A DNA stretch of 64,000 nucleotides, taken from assembly GCF_003055625.1 (NCBI RefSeq), contig NZ_CP028811.1:2666001-2730000 (forward strand), in the 5' to 3' direction. The notes beneath the pieces were generated by a model that did not search any database, was not told the DNA's origin, and saw nothing but the letters and a program-made list of their open reading frames with translations. Below are positions 8,572-15,440 of this stretch, piece by piece (positions within the stretch are counted from its first letter, which is position 1; every line of letters starts with the position of its first letter). A program made the position numbers and the translations under genes. Source of the stretch: Flavobacterium magnum. Its GTDB lineage: Bacteria > Bacteroidota > Bacteroidia > Flavobacteriales > Flavobacteriaceae.

Positions 8572-9558
8572 ATGGACTTCCCAAAATTTAAGGCCGCCAC
8601 CGTACAAACTTCGCCCGTTTTTCTGGATGCAGAGAAAACAATCGACAAGGCCATCTCATTTATAAAGGAAGCTGCCGCCAATGGGGCGCGACTTATCGCC
8701 TTCCCTGAAGTGTTCGTGGCAGGCTATCCTTACTGGAACTGGATCATGACACCCGTTCAGGGCAGCGCGTGGTATGAAAAACTGTACCGGAATTCCGTTA
8801 CGGCGGACGGTCCGGAGATTGCCCGACTCTTATCGGCCGCGAAAGACCACAACATCAATATCGTCATCGGAATCAACGAACGCGGCGAAAGTTATGGGGA
8901 AATTTACAACACCAATCTAATTATAGACAACCATGGCGTGCTGATCGGGAAACACCGAAAGCTGGTGCCTACCTGGGCCGAAAAACTCACTTGGACATCA
9001 GGCGACGGTTCGTCATTGAAGGTATATCATACTGAAGTCGGTCCGGTCGGGACACTGGCCTGCGGCGAAAATACCAATACCCTCGCGCGTTTCACTTTGC
9101 TGTCACAGGGAGAACTGATTCACATCGCAAACTACATCTCGCTGCCCGTGGCACCGCCGGATTATAATATGGCCGAGGCGATAAAGATCCGCGCCGCAGC
9201 GCACTCGTTCGAAGGGAAACTGTTTACGATTGTTTCGTGCTCGACGATTTCACAGGAAATTATGGATGCACTGACGCCCGATGTCGCCGATGCCGGCGCA
9301 CTGCTGACGCGGAAAAATTCCGCTTTTTCAGGATTTATCGGTCCTAATGGCGCCGTAATCGGCGAACCGCTCATTGATGACGAAGGGATTGTTTACGCAG
9401 AAATTGACTTGTCCAAATGCATCCAGCCAAAACAGATGCACGACATATTGGGCCACTACAACCGTTTCGATATTTTCGATTTGCGCGTCAATGTGACACC
9501 CAGAAAAAACATTACATTCATAGACAACAACGAAGATTTCTTCAAAAGAAAATTGTAA
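8572..9558 (+). CDS. Nitrilase (aryl/aliphatic nitrilase branch)
   Basis: 328 residues from the ATG at 8572 (an upstream in-frame ATG at 8530 lies inside the thioesterase gene). The catalytic triad of the nitrilase superfamily is visible: Glu46 in FPEVF, Lys130 in KHRKLVPT and Cys164 in TLACGENTNTLARF. The CGENTN motif and overall length match true nitrilases rather than amidases or N-carbamoylases. Nitrilases hydrolyse R-CN to the carboxylic acid and ammonia in the cytoplasm. It is the only member of the cluster outside the CoA-gentisate logic and may produce the aromatic acid from a nitrile; action on an amide or another intermediate cannot be excluded. It ends 24 bases before the dioxygenase gene. 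Confidence 0.85.
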   Translation: MDFPKFKAATVQTSPVFLDAEKTIDKAISFIKEAAANGARLIAFPEVFVAGYPYWNWIMTPVQGSAWYEKLYRNSVTADGPEIARLLSAAKDHNINIVIGINERGESYGEIYNTNLIIDNHGVLIGKHRKLVPTWAEKLTWTSGDGSSLKVYHTEVGPVGTLACGENTNTLARFTLLSQGELIHIANYISLPVAPPDYNMAEAIKIRAAAHSFEGKLFTIVSCSTISQEIMDALTPDVADAGALLTRKNSAFSGFIGPNGAVIGEPLIDDEGIVYAEIDLSKCIQPKQMHDILGHYNRFDIFDLRVNVTPRKNITFIDNNEDFFKRKL

Positions 9559-9582
9559 GCATAAACTTTAAACCATTTCTCG

Positions 9583-10692
9583 ATGGAAGCAAAACACAAC
9601 GACGATGTCATAGGTCGCGCCCGGGTCACGGATACCCCCGAACTCGAAGCCTATTATGACGAACTCAGAACACTTGGTGCCGGTGCGCTCTGGACAGTGG
9701 CCAACGATATCGAACCCTGGGAGCCGCGCCCGTCGTCGATCCCGATGCTGTGGAAATACGACGATTTACGCGAACTCGTGCTTAAGTCGTCTGAACTGGT
9801 GACACCAGAGCAGGCCGGCAGACGCGTCGTATACCTTGTCAACGACAAACGCAGGGATGTGTCGGCTGCGGTGGGCTGGCTGTATACCGGAATCCAGGTC
9901 ACACGGCCCGGAGAGAGTACATCAGCGCACCGCCATCGCGCCTCCGCTTTGCGGTTTATTATGGAAGGCGAAGGCGGGTACACGGTTGTCGACGGGAATA
10001 AGATCACGTTCGAAGTGAATGACTTTGTAATCACACCCAATTCTGCCTGGCACGAACACGGTGTCGCCCCTGATGGCAAGACCTGTGTGTGGCAGGACGG
10101 CCTGGACATCCCGCTCGTCAATGCGCTTGAAGCGAATGACTACGCGGTATTTGACGGCAAACAGCCGCTAGATGTACCGGTCAACCAATCGCCTTTGTCC
10201 TACAGTGCTCCGGGACTGATTCCTGCAGACAAGGTCTGGGACAAGCCGTATTCCCCTTTATTCAAATATTCCTGGAAGCAGGTCTACCCTGCCCTGCTCG
10301 AAGCCGCTAAAGTCAACGACGGCAATCCTTTTGACGGCATACTGATGCATTACACCAACCCGCTGACGGGCGGACACGTGATGCAGACGATGGGTGCGTC
10401 GATGCAATTGCTGCGCGCCGGCGAGCATACGAAAGCGCACAAGCACACCGGTTCGTTCGTATACCAATGCGCGAAAGGAAAAGGCTATTCGGTTATTGGT
10501 GGCAAGCGTTACGACTGGAAAGAGCGGGACATTTTCTGCGTGCCGTCGTGGGTGTACCATGAGCACGTGAACCTGTCAGGAACTGAGGACGCCTGCCTGT
10601 TCTCGTTCCATGACCTGCCCGTAATCGAGAAACTCGGACTGTATCAGGAAAAAGCCTATCCCGAAAACGACGGCCATCAGGTATTGGATTAG
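9583..10692 (+). CDS. Gentisate 1,2-dioxygenase-like bicupin ring-cleavage enzyme
   Basis: 369 residues with two cupin barrels. The first holds SAHRHRASALRFIMEGEG (His116 and His118) and WHEHG (His157/159), the same spacing as the iron ligands of gentisate 1,2-dioxygenase; the second holds HTKAHKHTGSFVYQC and WVYHEH. The N-terminal ALWTVANDIEPWEPRP and the PMLWKYDDLR segment are typical of this family. Known members open gentisate between C1 and C2 to maleylpyruvate using Fe(II) and O2; relatives act on 5-aminosalicylate, 5-nitrosalicylate or 1-hydroxy-2-naphthoate, so a 5-hydroxyanthranilate-type substrate is possible. The TAG stop is directly followed by a dispersed repeat (10692-10763). 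Confidence 0.87.
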   Translation: MEAKHNDDVIGRARVTDTPELEAYYDELRTLGAGALWTVANDIEPWEPRPSSIPMLWKYDDLRELVLKSSELVTPEQAGRRVVYLVNDKRRDVSAAVGWLYTGIQVTRPGESTSAHRHRASALRFIMEGEGGYTVVDGNKITFEVNDFVITPNSAWHEHGVAPDGKTCVWQDGLDIPLVNALEANDYAVFDGKQPLDVPVNQSPLSYSAPGLIPADKVWDKPYSPLFKYSWKQVYPALLEAAKVNDGNPFDGILMHYTNPLTGGHVMQTMGASMQLLRAGEHTKAHKHTGSFVYQCAKGKGYSVIGGKRYDWKERDIFCVPSWVYHEHVNLSGTEDACLFSFHDLPVIEKLGLYQEKAYPENDGHQVLD

Positions 10693-10763
10693 GAGCTATT
10701 CCCGCTTTCCGCCTTTATCTCTTCGCTGCGCTGCGAGGATACCGGCTGCAATCGGGGCTAGGG
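10692..10763 (+). repeat. Dispersed intergenic repeat, subtype B, sense copy
   Basis: Begins on the TAG stop of the dioxygenase gene (TAGGAGCT) and reads GGAGCTATTCCCGCTTTCCGC, then TTTATCTCTTCGCTGCG, a short G+C-rich inverted centre, CGAGGATACCGGCTGCAATC and GGGGCTAGG. The same order of blocks occurs at 19909-19980, and inverted at 26960-27042 and 60771-60847. It fills much of the gap between the dioxygenase and the FAA hydrolase genes. Confidence 0.75.
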
Positions 10764-10826
10764 GTACCGACTGACATTAAAAAACCCGGCTGAGAAATAA
10801 TTTTGCCAATTTGCAACTCATAAAAT

Positions 10827-11741
10827 ATGAAACTACTGACTTACCTGTCTGAAGACAAACAAAAGCTTGGAATCCAGCTCAACGATACGGTCGTCGATGT
10901 GGAAACACTCGGATTCAAGTCGAATGAAACATTCCCTGCAACCATGCTCGAACTGATTGATGCGGGCCATGAAATGGTATCGAAATTGCAGCACGCGCTG
11001 GACACGGCGAGCGAAAATGTGATCGCCGCCTGCTCATTGCCATTGTCGCACGTCACACTGCTTGCCCCGATCCCGAAGCCGCGCAAAAACATCATCGGCA
11101 TCGGGTTGAATTATACGGAGCATGTGGCTGAAAGTGCGCGCACACTCGATACTTCAAAAGACCTGCCGCAGCAGCCCGTCATTTTTTCAAAGCCACCGAC
11201 GGCGGTAACGGCGACCCACACCGACATCCTGCACAACACAAAGCTGACACAACAACTGGATTGGGAAGTGGAGCTGGCGGTCATTATTGGTAAAAAAGGA
11301 AAATATGTCCCGAAATCAGAAGCGCTGGATTATGTTTTCGGCTACACGGTAATCAATGACATCAGTGCCAGGGACTGCCGCCGCGCCGGACAATGGATTG
11401 TGTCGAAAGGACAGGATACATTTGCACCTATGGGTCCGGTGCTGGTCACCAAAGACGAAATCGTCGATCCGCACAACCTGAACCTCTCGTTAACGCTCAA
11501 CGGCGTGGAAAAACAAAGTTCGAACACAAAATTCATGCTCTTTAACATCAATGAACTGATAGAAGACCTTAGTACGGTTTTTACCCTGGAGCCCGGGGAC
11601 ATTATTGCAACGGGTACACCGGCCGGTGTGGGCGCGGGACGCAGTCCGCAGGAATGGATGTGGGACGGTGACGTTGTAGAGGCCACGGTCGAAGGCATAG
11701 GAACCATTGTAAATACCGTGAAGGCCATTAGCCACGGATAG
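10827..11741 (+). CDS. Fumarylacetoacetate hydrolase-family enzyme (acylpyruvate hydrolase)
   Basis: 304 residues of the FAA hydrolase family. The metal-site region QQLDWEVELAVIIGKKGKYV, then GYTVINDISARDCRR, and the C-terminal LEPGDIIATGTPAGVG are diagnostic. Members cleave acylpyruvates, giving pyruvate plus an acid: fumarylpyruvate to fumarate, or maleylpyruvate directly to maleate. Because the next gene encodes a maleate isomerase-like protein and no maleylpyruvate isomerase is present, direct hydrolysis of maleylpyruvate is the better fit here. It follows the ring-cleavage gene in the same direction with a 134-base gap that contains a dispersed repeat. Confidence 0.85.
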   Translation: MKLLTYLSEDKQKLGIQLNDTVVDVETLGFKSNETFPATMLELIDAGHEMVSKLQHALDTASENVIAACSLPLSHVTLLAPIPKPRKNIIGIGLNYTEHVAESARTLDTSKDLPQQPVIFSKPPTAVTATHTDILHNTKLTQQLDWEVELAVIIGKKGKYVPKSEALDYVFGYTVINDISARDCRRAGQWIVSKGQDTFAPMGPVLVTKDEIVDPHNLNLSLTLNGVEKQSSNTKFMLFNINELIEDLSTVFTLEPGDIIATGTPAGVGAGRSPQEWMWDGDVVEATVEGIGTIVNTVKAISHG

Positions 11742-11754
11742 CAGATTACAGGCA

Positions 11755-11844
11755 GGCGCCGCGTTAGGGATTGCAGCGGAAATCCTTGCGGGGTTTGCAA
11801 AACCCCGGAAGATTGCAGCGGAAAGCCCGGCCGAAGGCAACGCC
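11755..11844 (-). repeat. Dispersed intergenic repeat, subtype A, antisense copy
   Basis: Read on the minus strand: GGCGTTGCC, CGGGCTTTCCGCTGCAATC, a perfect central hairpin (GGGGTTTTGC against GCAAACCCC), AAGGATTTCCGCTGCAATCC and CTAACGCGG. This matches the block order of the copies at 25271-25353 and 58886-58965. It occupies the gap between the FAA hydrolase and maleate isomerase genes and lies antisense to the transcript. Confidence 0.75.
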
Positions 11845-11867
11845 AAAAAAATAAAATAAGGTACAAA

Positions 11868-12617
11868 ATGAAAAAATACAGAATAGGACAAATCGTCCCC
11901 TCCTCAAACGTTACGATGGAAACCGAGATCCCTGCAATTTTCAGGGCCAGGGAAACCTTATTGCCGGAGCGTTTTACATTTCATTCGAGTCGGATGCGCA
12001 TGAAAAAAGTGACGAAGGAAGAGCTCGAAGCAATGGATGCGATGAGCCTCAAATGCGCCCAGGAATTGTCAGATGCGCATGTGGATGTGATGGGATACGC
12101 CTGCCTTGTAGCGATTATGAGCATGGGCCGCGGCTACCACTGCGTCTCTGAAGTTAACCTGCATCAGGAAACGGTGGCCAATGGCTTTCCTACCCCGATT
12201 GTTACCAGTGCCGGGGCCCTGATCAACGGACTCAAAGCTCTCGGTGCCAAAAAGATTTCAATCATTACACCTTATATGCGGCCGCTGACAGATATGGTTG
12301 TTGATTACCTCGAGCATCAGGGATTCGAGGTCGTTGACTCGATTGCATTGGAGATCCCGGACAATCTCGAGGTGGCGGCGCAAGACCCGATGAACCTGCT
12401 GGAGATTTATAAATCGCTTAATATTGAAGGTGTTGATGTGATTGTGGCCTCGGCCTGTGTGCAGATGCCGTCGCTCGAAGCCATCGACCTGATCGAACAG
12501 GCGACCGGCATTCCGGTGACCTCTGCGGCCGTTTGCACGACTTTCGAGATGATGAAAAAACTCGGCATACCGGCTACCGCCCCAATTGGCGGGCGTTTAC
12601 TCAGCGGAGACTATTAA
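11868..12617 (+). CDS. Maleate cis-trans isomerase-like protein (Asp/Glu racemase superfamily)
   Basis: 249 residues. Both catalytic cysteines of maleate isomerases are in place: Cys79 in GYACLVA and Cys197 in VASACVQMPSL, close to the positions known in characterised enzymes (about 76 and 194). The N-terminal RIGQIVPSSNVTMETE and the SAGALINGLKALGAKKI segment fit the same branch; arylmalonate decarboxylases and aspartate racemases are the related alternatives. It would turn maleate into fumarate, which enters the TCA cycle, and closes the catabolic cluster. A 126-base gap with a repeat precedes it; no terminator is evident after the stop. Confidence 0.85.
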   Translation: MKKYRIGQIVPSSNVTMETEIPAIFRARETLLPERFTFHSSRMRMKKVTKEELEAMDAMSLKCAQELSDAHVDVMGYACLVAIMSMGRGYHCVSEVNLHQETVANGFPTPIVTSAGALINGLKALGAKKISIITPYMRPLTDMVVDYLEHQGFEVVDSIALEIPDNLEVAAQDPMNLLEIYKSLNIEGVDVIVASACVQMPSLEAIDLIEQATGIPVTSAAVCTTFEMMKKLGIPATAPIGGRLLSGDY

Positions 12618-12742
12618 TTTACAATCAATTAATACGCATATGGTTTAAGTGTAAACTTTTGCAATTACAGTGTAAAGCCTGATTACAACGTTTTAGTGAC
12701 ATTTGTAATATAACAAAATAAACCAACTAAAATCTTGAACCC

Positions 12743-12895
12743 ATGGACACCATTTACACTACCATTGATAACCACGAAGACGATGATATGAACAACATCA
12801 TCCTGATGAATTCAATTGATTCTGACGATGATGCAGAAGACTACGACTTCGATTACGATCCTAACGATATGTATTACGAGTTGTCAGGAAGGTAA
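12743..12895 (+). CDS. Very small acidic protein of unknown function (50 aa)
   Basis: A 50-residue frame, MDTIYTTIDNHEDDDMNNI onward, ending in a tyrosine-rich tail (NDMYYELSGR). About a third of its residues are Asp or Glu; there is no signal peptide. A clear terminator hairpin follows 25 bases after the stop, and more than 100 bases of A+T-rich leader precede the ATG. The combination of leader, frame and terminator argues for a real single-gene transcript. No family recognised. Related in character to the small acidic proteins just downstream. Confidence 0.6.
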   Translation: MDTIYTTIDNHEDDDMNNIILMNSIDSDDDAEDYDFDYDPNDMYYELSGR

Positions 12896-12920
12896 CCCGA
12901 CCCCGACACTCAGATAACGA

Positions 12921-12950
12921 AGCCTGCTCAATTACTGAGCGGGCTTTTTT
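12921..12950 (+). terminator. Terminator of the 50-aa acidic protein gene
   Basis: AGCCTGCTC, loop AATTACT, GAGCGGGCT, then TTTTT. The 9-bp stem has one G-U pair. Confidence 0.85.
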
Positions 12951-13043
12951 ATGCTCTAAAAATCCTGTAACTTTTATAAAAAACTGTATAACAATCTTTT
13001 ATAAGGTATTGATAATTTTAGGTAAACTTAAAATATTTACATT

Positions 13044-13283
13044 ATGTCTTCCTTAAATAACAATAACAACTACGGCAAAGGCAATCACAGGCCAAGCCAT
13101 GACGGGCAAAAAAATTACGCCAATTCGAACCAGAAAAATCCTGACAATGTACGCAATGCCACGCGTGACCATGAGTATCGCGATCACGAAGAGCTCACCA
13201 ACGATGCAAATTTCGATGCGGGAAACACAAGTGACATGGACTTCAGGGACAAAAACGAAACCGTGGACCAACACGAAGGATAA
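13044..13283 (+). CDS. Small disordered hydrophilic protein (79 aa)
   Basis: 79 residues made almost only of polar amino acids: Asn, Asp, Glu, His, Lys, Arg and Gly dominate, with a run of five Asn near the start and the DHEYRDHEEL segment. No hydrophobic core, signal peptide or motif is visible, so the protein is probably disordered in solution. It heads a run of four tiny genes on the plus strand (13044-13914) with gaps of 11-29 bases. Its composition recalls stress-related hydrophilins, but this is only a resemblance in composition. Confidence 0.65.
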   Translation: MSSLNNNNNYGKGNHRPSHDGQKNYANSNQKNPDNVRNATRDHEYRDHEELTNDANFDAGNTSDMDFRDKNETVDQHEG

Positions 13284-13312
13284 GCAATTAAACTCACCTA
13301 AACCAAAACATT

Positions 13313-13429
13313 ATGAACGGACTATTCAAAGGACTCATTGCAGGATACAGCGCCAAGAAACTCGGCGGCGGCTGTTTCGGGATGATCATCGTTTTCATCA
13401 TCGTATACTACCTGCTGGGTTATTTTTAA
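13313..13429 (+). CDS. 38-residue single-span membrane peptide
   Basis: The frame MNGLFKGLIAGYSAKKLGGG is followed by Cys-Phe-Gly and a strongly hydrophobic stretch (MIIVFIIVYYLLGYF) that ends at the stop. One transmembrane helix at the C-terminus, with a positively charged N-terminal half, predicts a tail-anchored or N-in topology. It lies 29 bases after the 79-aa gene and 11 bases before the next, in the same direction. No family recognised; the regular spacing and good membrane segment make a real gene likely. Confidence 0.6.
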   Translation: MNGLFKGLIAGYSAKKLGGGCFGMIIVFIIVYYLLGYF

Positions 13430-13440
13430 AACAACGCGCT

Positions 13441-13650
13441 ATGGAAAAGGAATTTAAAAATAATGAGGATCACACGAATCCGGAAAAAGACCCGAAGTTG
13501 CAGGCACACAAGGGCAGCGACGACCTGGATTCGAAGATAAACACTGATTTCAAAAGCAAAGGCCACATGAAATCACAGACGGATGATGAGGATCCCGCTA
13601 CGGATCCCAATGAAACGCCCGGAAAACCGGGTTTTACTAAAGGCAACTGA
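13441..13650 (+). CDS. Small charged hydrophilic protein (69 aa)
   Basis: 69 residues, MEKEFKNNEDHTNPEKDPKL onward, rich in Asp, Glu, Lys, Asn and Pro and ending in GKPGFTKGN. No hydrophobic segment. A longer frame back to 13099 overlaps two neighbouring genes and is not credible. It sits between the membrane peptide and the 81-aa acidic protein in one probable operon. Likely disordered; function unknown. Confidence 0.62.
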   Translation: MEKEFKNNEDHTNPEKDPKLQAHKGSDDLDSKINTDFKSKGHMKSQTDDEDPATDPNETPGKPGFTKGN

Positions 13651-13668
13651 CAATTCTAAATTATAATT

Positions 13669-13914
13669 ATGGCATCGACATACCGAACTTTCAAGAATTG
13701 GGAAGACGTGGATTGCGAGGGATATCTTTTTGATAAGGGTCCGGAGCGGCAAATCGACGATCCCGGACTAAACCAGGATGACGCTTCGCGTAAAAGTCAG
13801 GAGGAATTTGACGATTCCGATGATTTCCATAAATACGATGACACGGACGAGGAACAGACCGAAGAAGACGGTTTTTCAGACGCCGGAAAGTACGACGGCA
13901 ACATCGGTATTTAG
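13669..13914 (+). CDS. Small acidic protein (81 aa)
   Basis: 81 residues; the N-terminal third (MASTYRTFKNWEDVDCEGYL) is aromatic and may fold, while the rest is a run of Asp and Glu (for example FDDSDDFHKYDDTDEEQTEE). Last of the four small plus-strand genes; its TAG stop overlaps the end of the convergent lipoprotein gene by four bases. No family recognised. Confidence 0.62.
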   Translation: MASTYRTFKNWEDVDCEGYLFDKGPERQIDDPGLNQDDASRKSQEEFDDSDDFHKYDDTDEEQTEEDGFSDAGKYDGNIGI

Positions 13915-14885
13915 ATGTTTTCGAAATATTCGAAAGCGTCGATAATGTCAAGATACACGCCATCAAATCCCGCATCGAGAATCTTTTTCAGATAGGATGC
14001 ATCGTTCCCGTAGATGATTTGCTGCCAGTCAGCATTCCAATACTGCACTTTATAATTACCCGGCCAGTCCGGGTTTTGTGCTTTGAGCCAGGCCGGTTTC
14101 GTTGAGAGCCAGCTGTCCTGCCAATAGTAGCGGTAATTTTCGGCTTCGCCAATCGACATATAACATACCACCATCCGCTGGCCACCATTGGCTTTGGATT
14201 TGATCTGCTGGATTTCGGAAGCGGTAAAGGCCGAACCGTCGTTAAAGAATAAATCCATAATCACGGCATCGTAATTTGTAGATTTTACTGCATTAATAAA
14301 CTGGGCTTTTGACGTGAAATTTTCGGCATTGATCAGGTACAGGAAATTCTTCGCGTCGGACAGGCGTTCCACATTGGCTGCATTCTCCTGATATACCGGA
14401 TAGTTTGGTATGACATTCAGGTTTCGCTCCGTCGCAGCAAACGAGATGTATCCGCTCGCATTATTTTTAGTGTACGAATTTGCCATTTTCGACGGCGTAG
14501 TGCAGTAATCAATCGCCAGGATTTTTTTCCCGGCAGACTTAGAGATATCAAGATAGGCCTTAAAATAATTCGTGGCGTCTGACGGGCTTTCGATGTTGTC
14601 GGCATCGTAACCATACAGCAGATCCTCCTGGCCGTTTCCGTCAATCGCATTCAGGTACGCCGTTGCGGGATTCCCTGTAGGCTCGCCGTTTTCGGTAACC
14701 AACTCCACACCATTCTGCGGGATGACCGCGAAATCAGGATGTGCGGCTTTCGCATACTGGCTGATGCCAATTACAAAATCACGCATTTCCTGCTTGTAAT
14801 CGTATTCAGGGATGGCATCCGCATCGGTCTGGTCACAGGAAATCAAAAGCAGCGCGGCAAAAAGGAGCAGTTTTTTCATAGTCAT
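13911..14885 (-). CDS. GH114/TM1410-like lipoprotein (possible polysaccharide hydrolase)
   Basis: 324 residues. The start MTMKKLLLFAALLLISC is a lipoprotein signal with the acylated Cys in LLISC; an alternative ATG two codons later gives the same signal. The mature part holds YDAVIMDLFFNDGSAF, MVVCYMSIGEAENYRYYW and the C-terminal GFDGVYLDIIDAFEYF, the pattern of the TM1410/endo-alpha-1,4-polygalactosaminidase (GH114) clan, a TIM barrel with acidic residues at strand ends. It probably sits at the outer membrane or periplasm and acts on an amino-sugar polymer; no substrate-specific neighbour is present. Confidence 0.65.
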   Translation of the reverse strand: MTMKKLLLFAALLLISCDQTDADAIPEYDYKQEMRDFVIGISQYAKAAHPDFAVIPQNGVELVTENGEPTGNPATAYLNAIDGNGQEDLLYGYDADNIESPSDATNYFKAYLDISKSAGKKILAIDYCTTPSKMANSYTKNNASGYISFAATERNLNVIPNYPVYQENAANVERLSDAKNFLYLINAENFTSKAQFINAVKSTNYDAVIMDLFFNDGSAFTASEIQQIKSKANGGQRMVVCYMSIGEAENYRYYWQDSWLSTKPAWLKAQNPDWPGNYKVQYWNADWQQIIYGNDASYLKKILDAGFDGVYLDIIDAFEYFENI

Positions 14886-14966
14886 GGTACAGAAGTGTTG
14901 TCACTTGCTAAATTAAAACACTTAATGATACATTTTTATTACTTTAGCGAAAAATAAATCTGCAAA

Positions 14967-15431
14967 ATGAAAAAAATCGCGCTGGTGCTCCTGCTGATTT
15001 TCCCGCTGCTCAGCAAAGCACAGAATCCGAACGATATCGTAGACCGCATTACAATGATCCAGTTTATTGTCGACAATCCGAACGGCCAGCTGGTGTACCG
15101 ACAGACTAAAAATTGGGTAACCGACTTCCTGAATTTCAATGATACGCAGGCCGAAATCATGGACAGGCTTTTTAATGCCCAATACATTGATATTGCGGTG
15201 GCCTACAAGGCTTACGCCGAAGACCGTTCGCCGGTGAAACTCGCGACGCTGATCGATGTGACGGTAAAACAGGAATTCTACTTCCGCAGGCTATTGACCG
15301 AAAAACAGCTTGAATTATATAAGGCGCGTTTCGTTGAGGCAGCGCAAAATCCTGAAGACGCCAAAAACAAAGCACTGCTTGCGCTGTTCTTTTCAGATGA
15401 AGTGCTTACGCAATACAGTGAAAAAGAATAA
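14967..15431 (+). CDS. Secreted helical protein of unknown function
   Basis: 154 residues with a clear signal peptide (MKKIALVLLLIFPLLSKAQ). The mature part is predicted helical and charged, with segments such as DFLNFNDTQAEIMDRLF and RRLLTEKQLELYKARF, the latter reminiscent of small periplasmic proteins with LTxxQ-type repeats such as Spy, though I would not assign it there. It runs convergent to the E1 dehydrogenase gene with a nine-base gap and no visible terminator. Confidence 0.6.
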   Translation: MKKIALVLLLIFPLLSKAQNPNDIVDRITMIQFIVDNPNGQLVYRQTKNWVTDFLNFNDTQAEIMDRLFNAQYIDIAVAYKAYAEDRSPVKLATLIDVTVKQEFYFRRLLTEKQLELYKARFVEAAQNPEDAKNKALLALFFSDEVLTQYSEKE

Positions 15432-15440
15432 TTCCGGAAC

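Noticed and set aside
13099..13650. 183-codon frame across the small-gene cluster
   Set aside because: It would overlap two other small genes in another frame; only its last 69 codons, from the ATG at 13441, look like a real gene.
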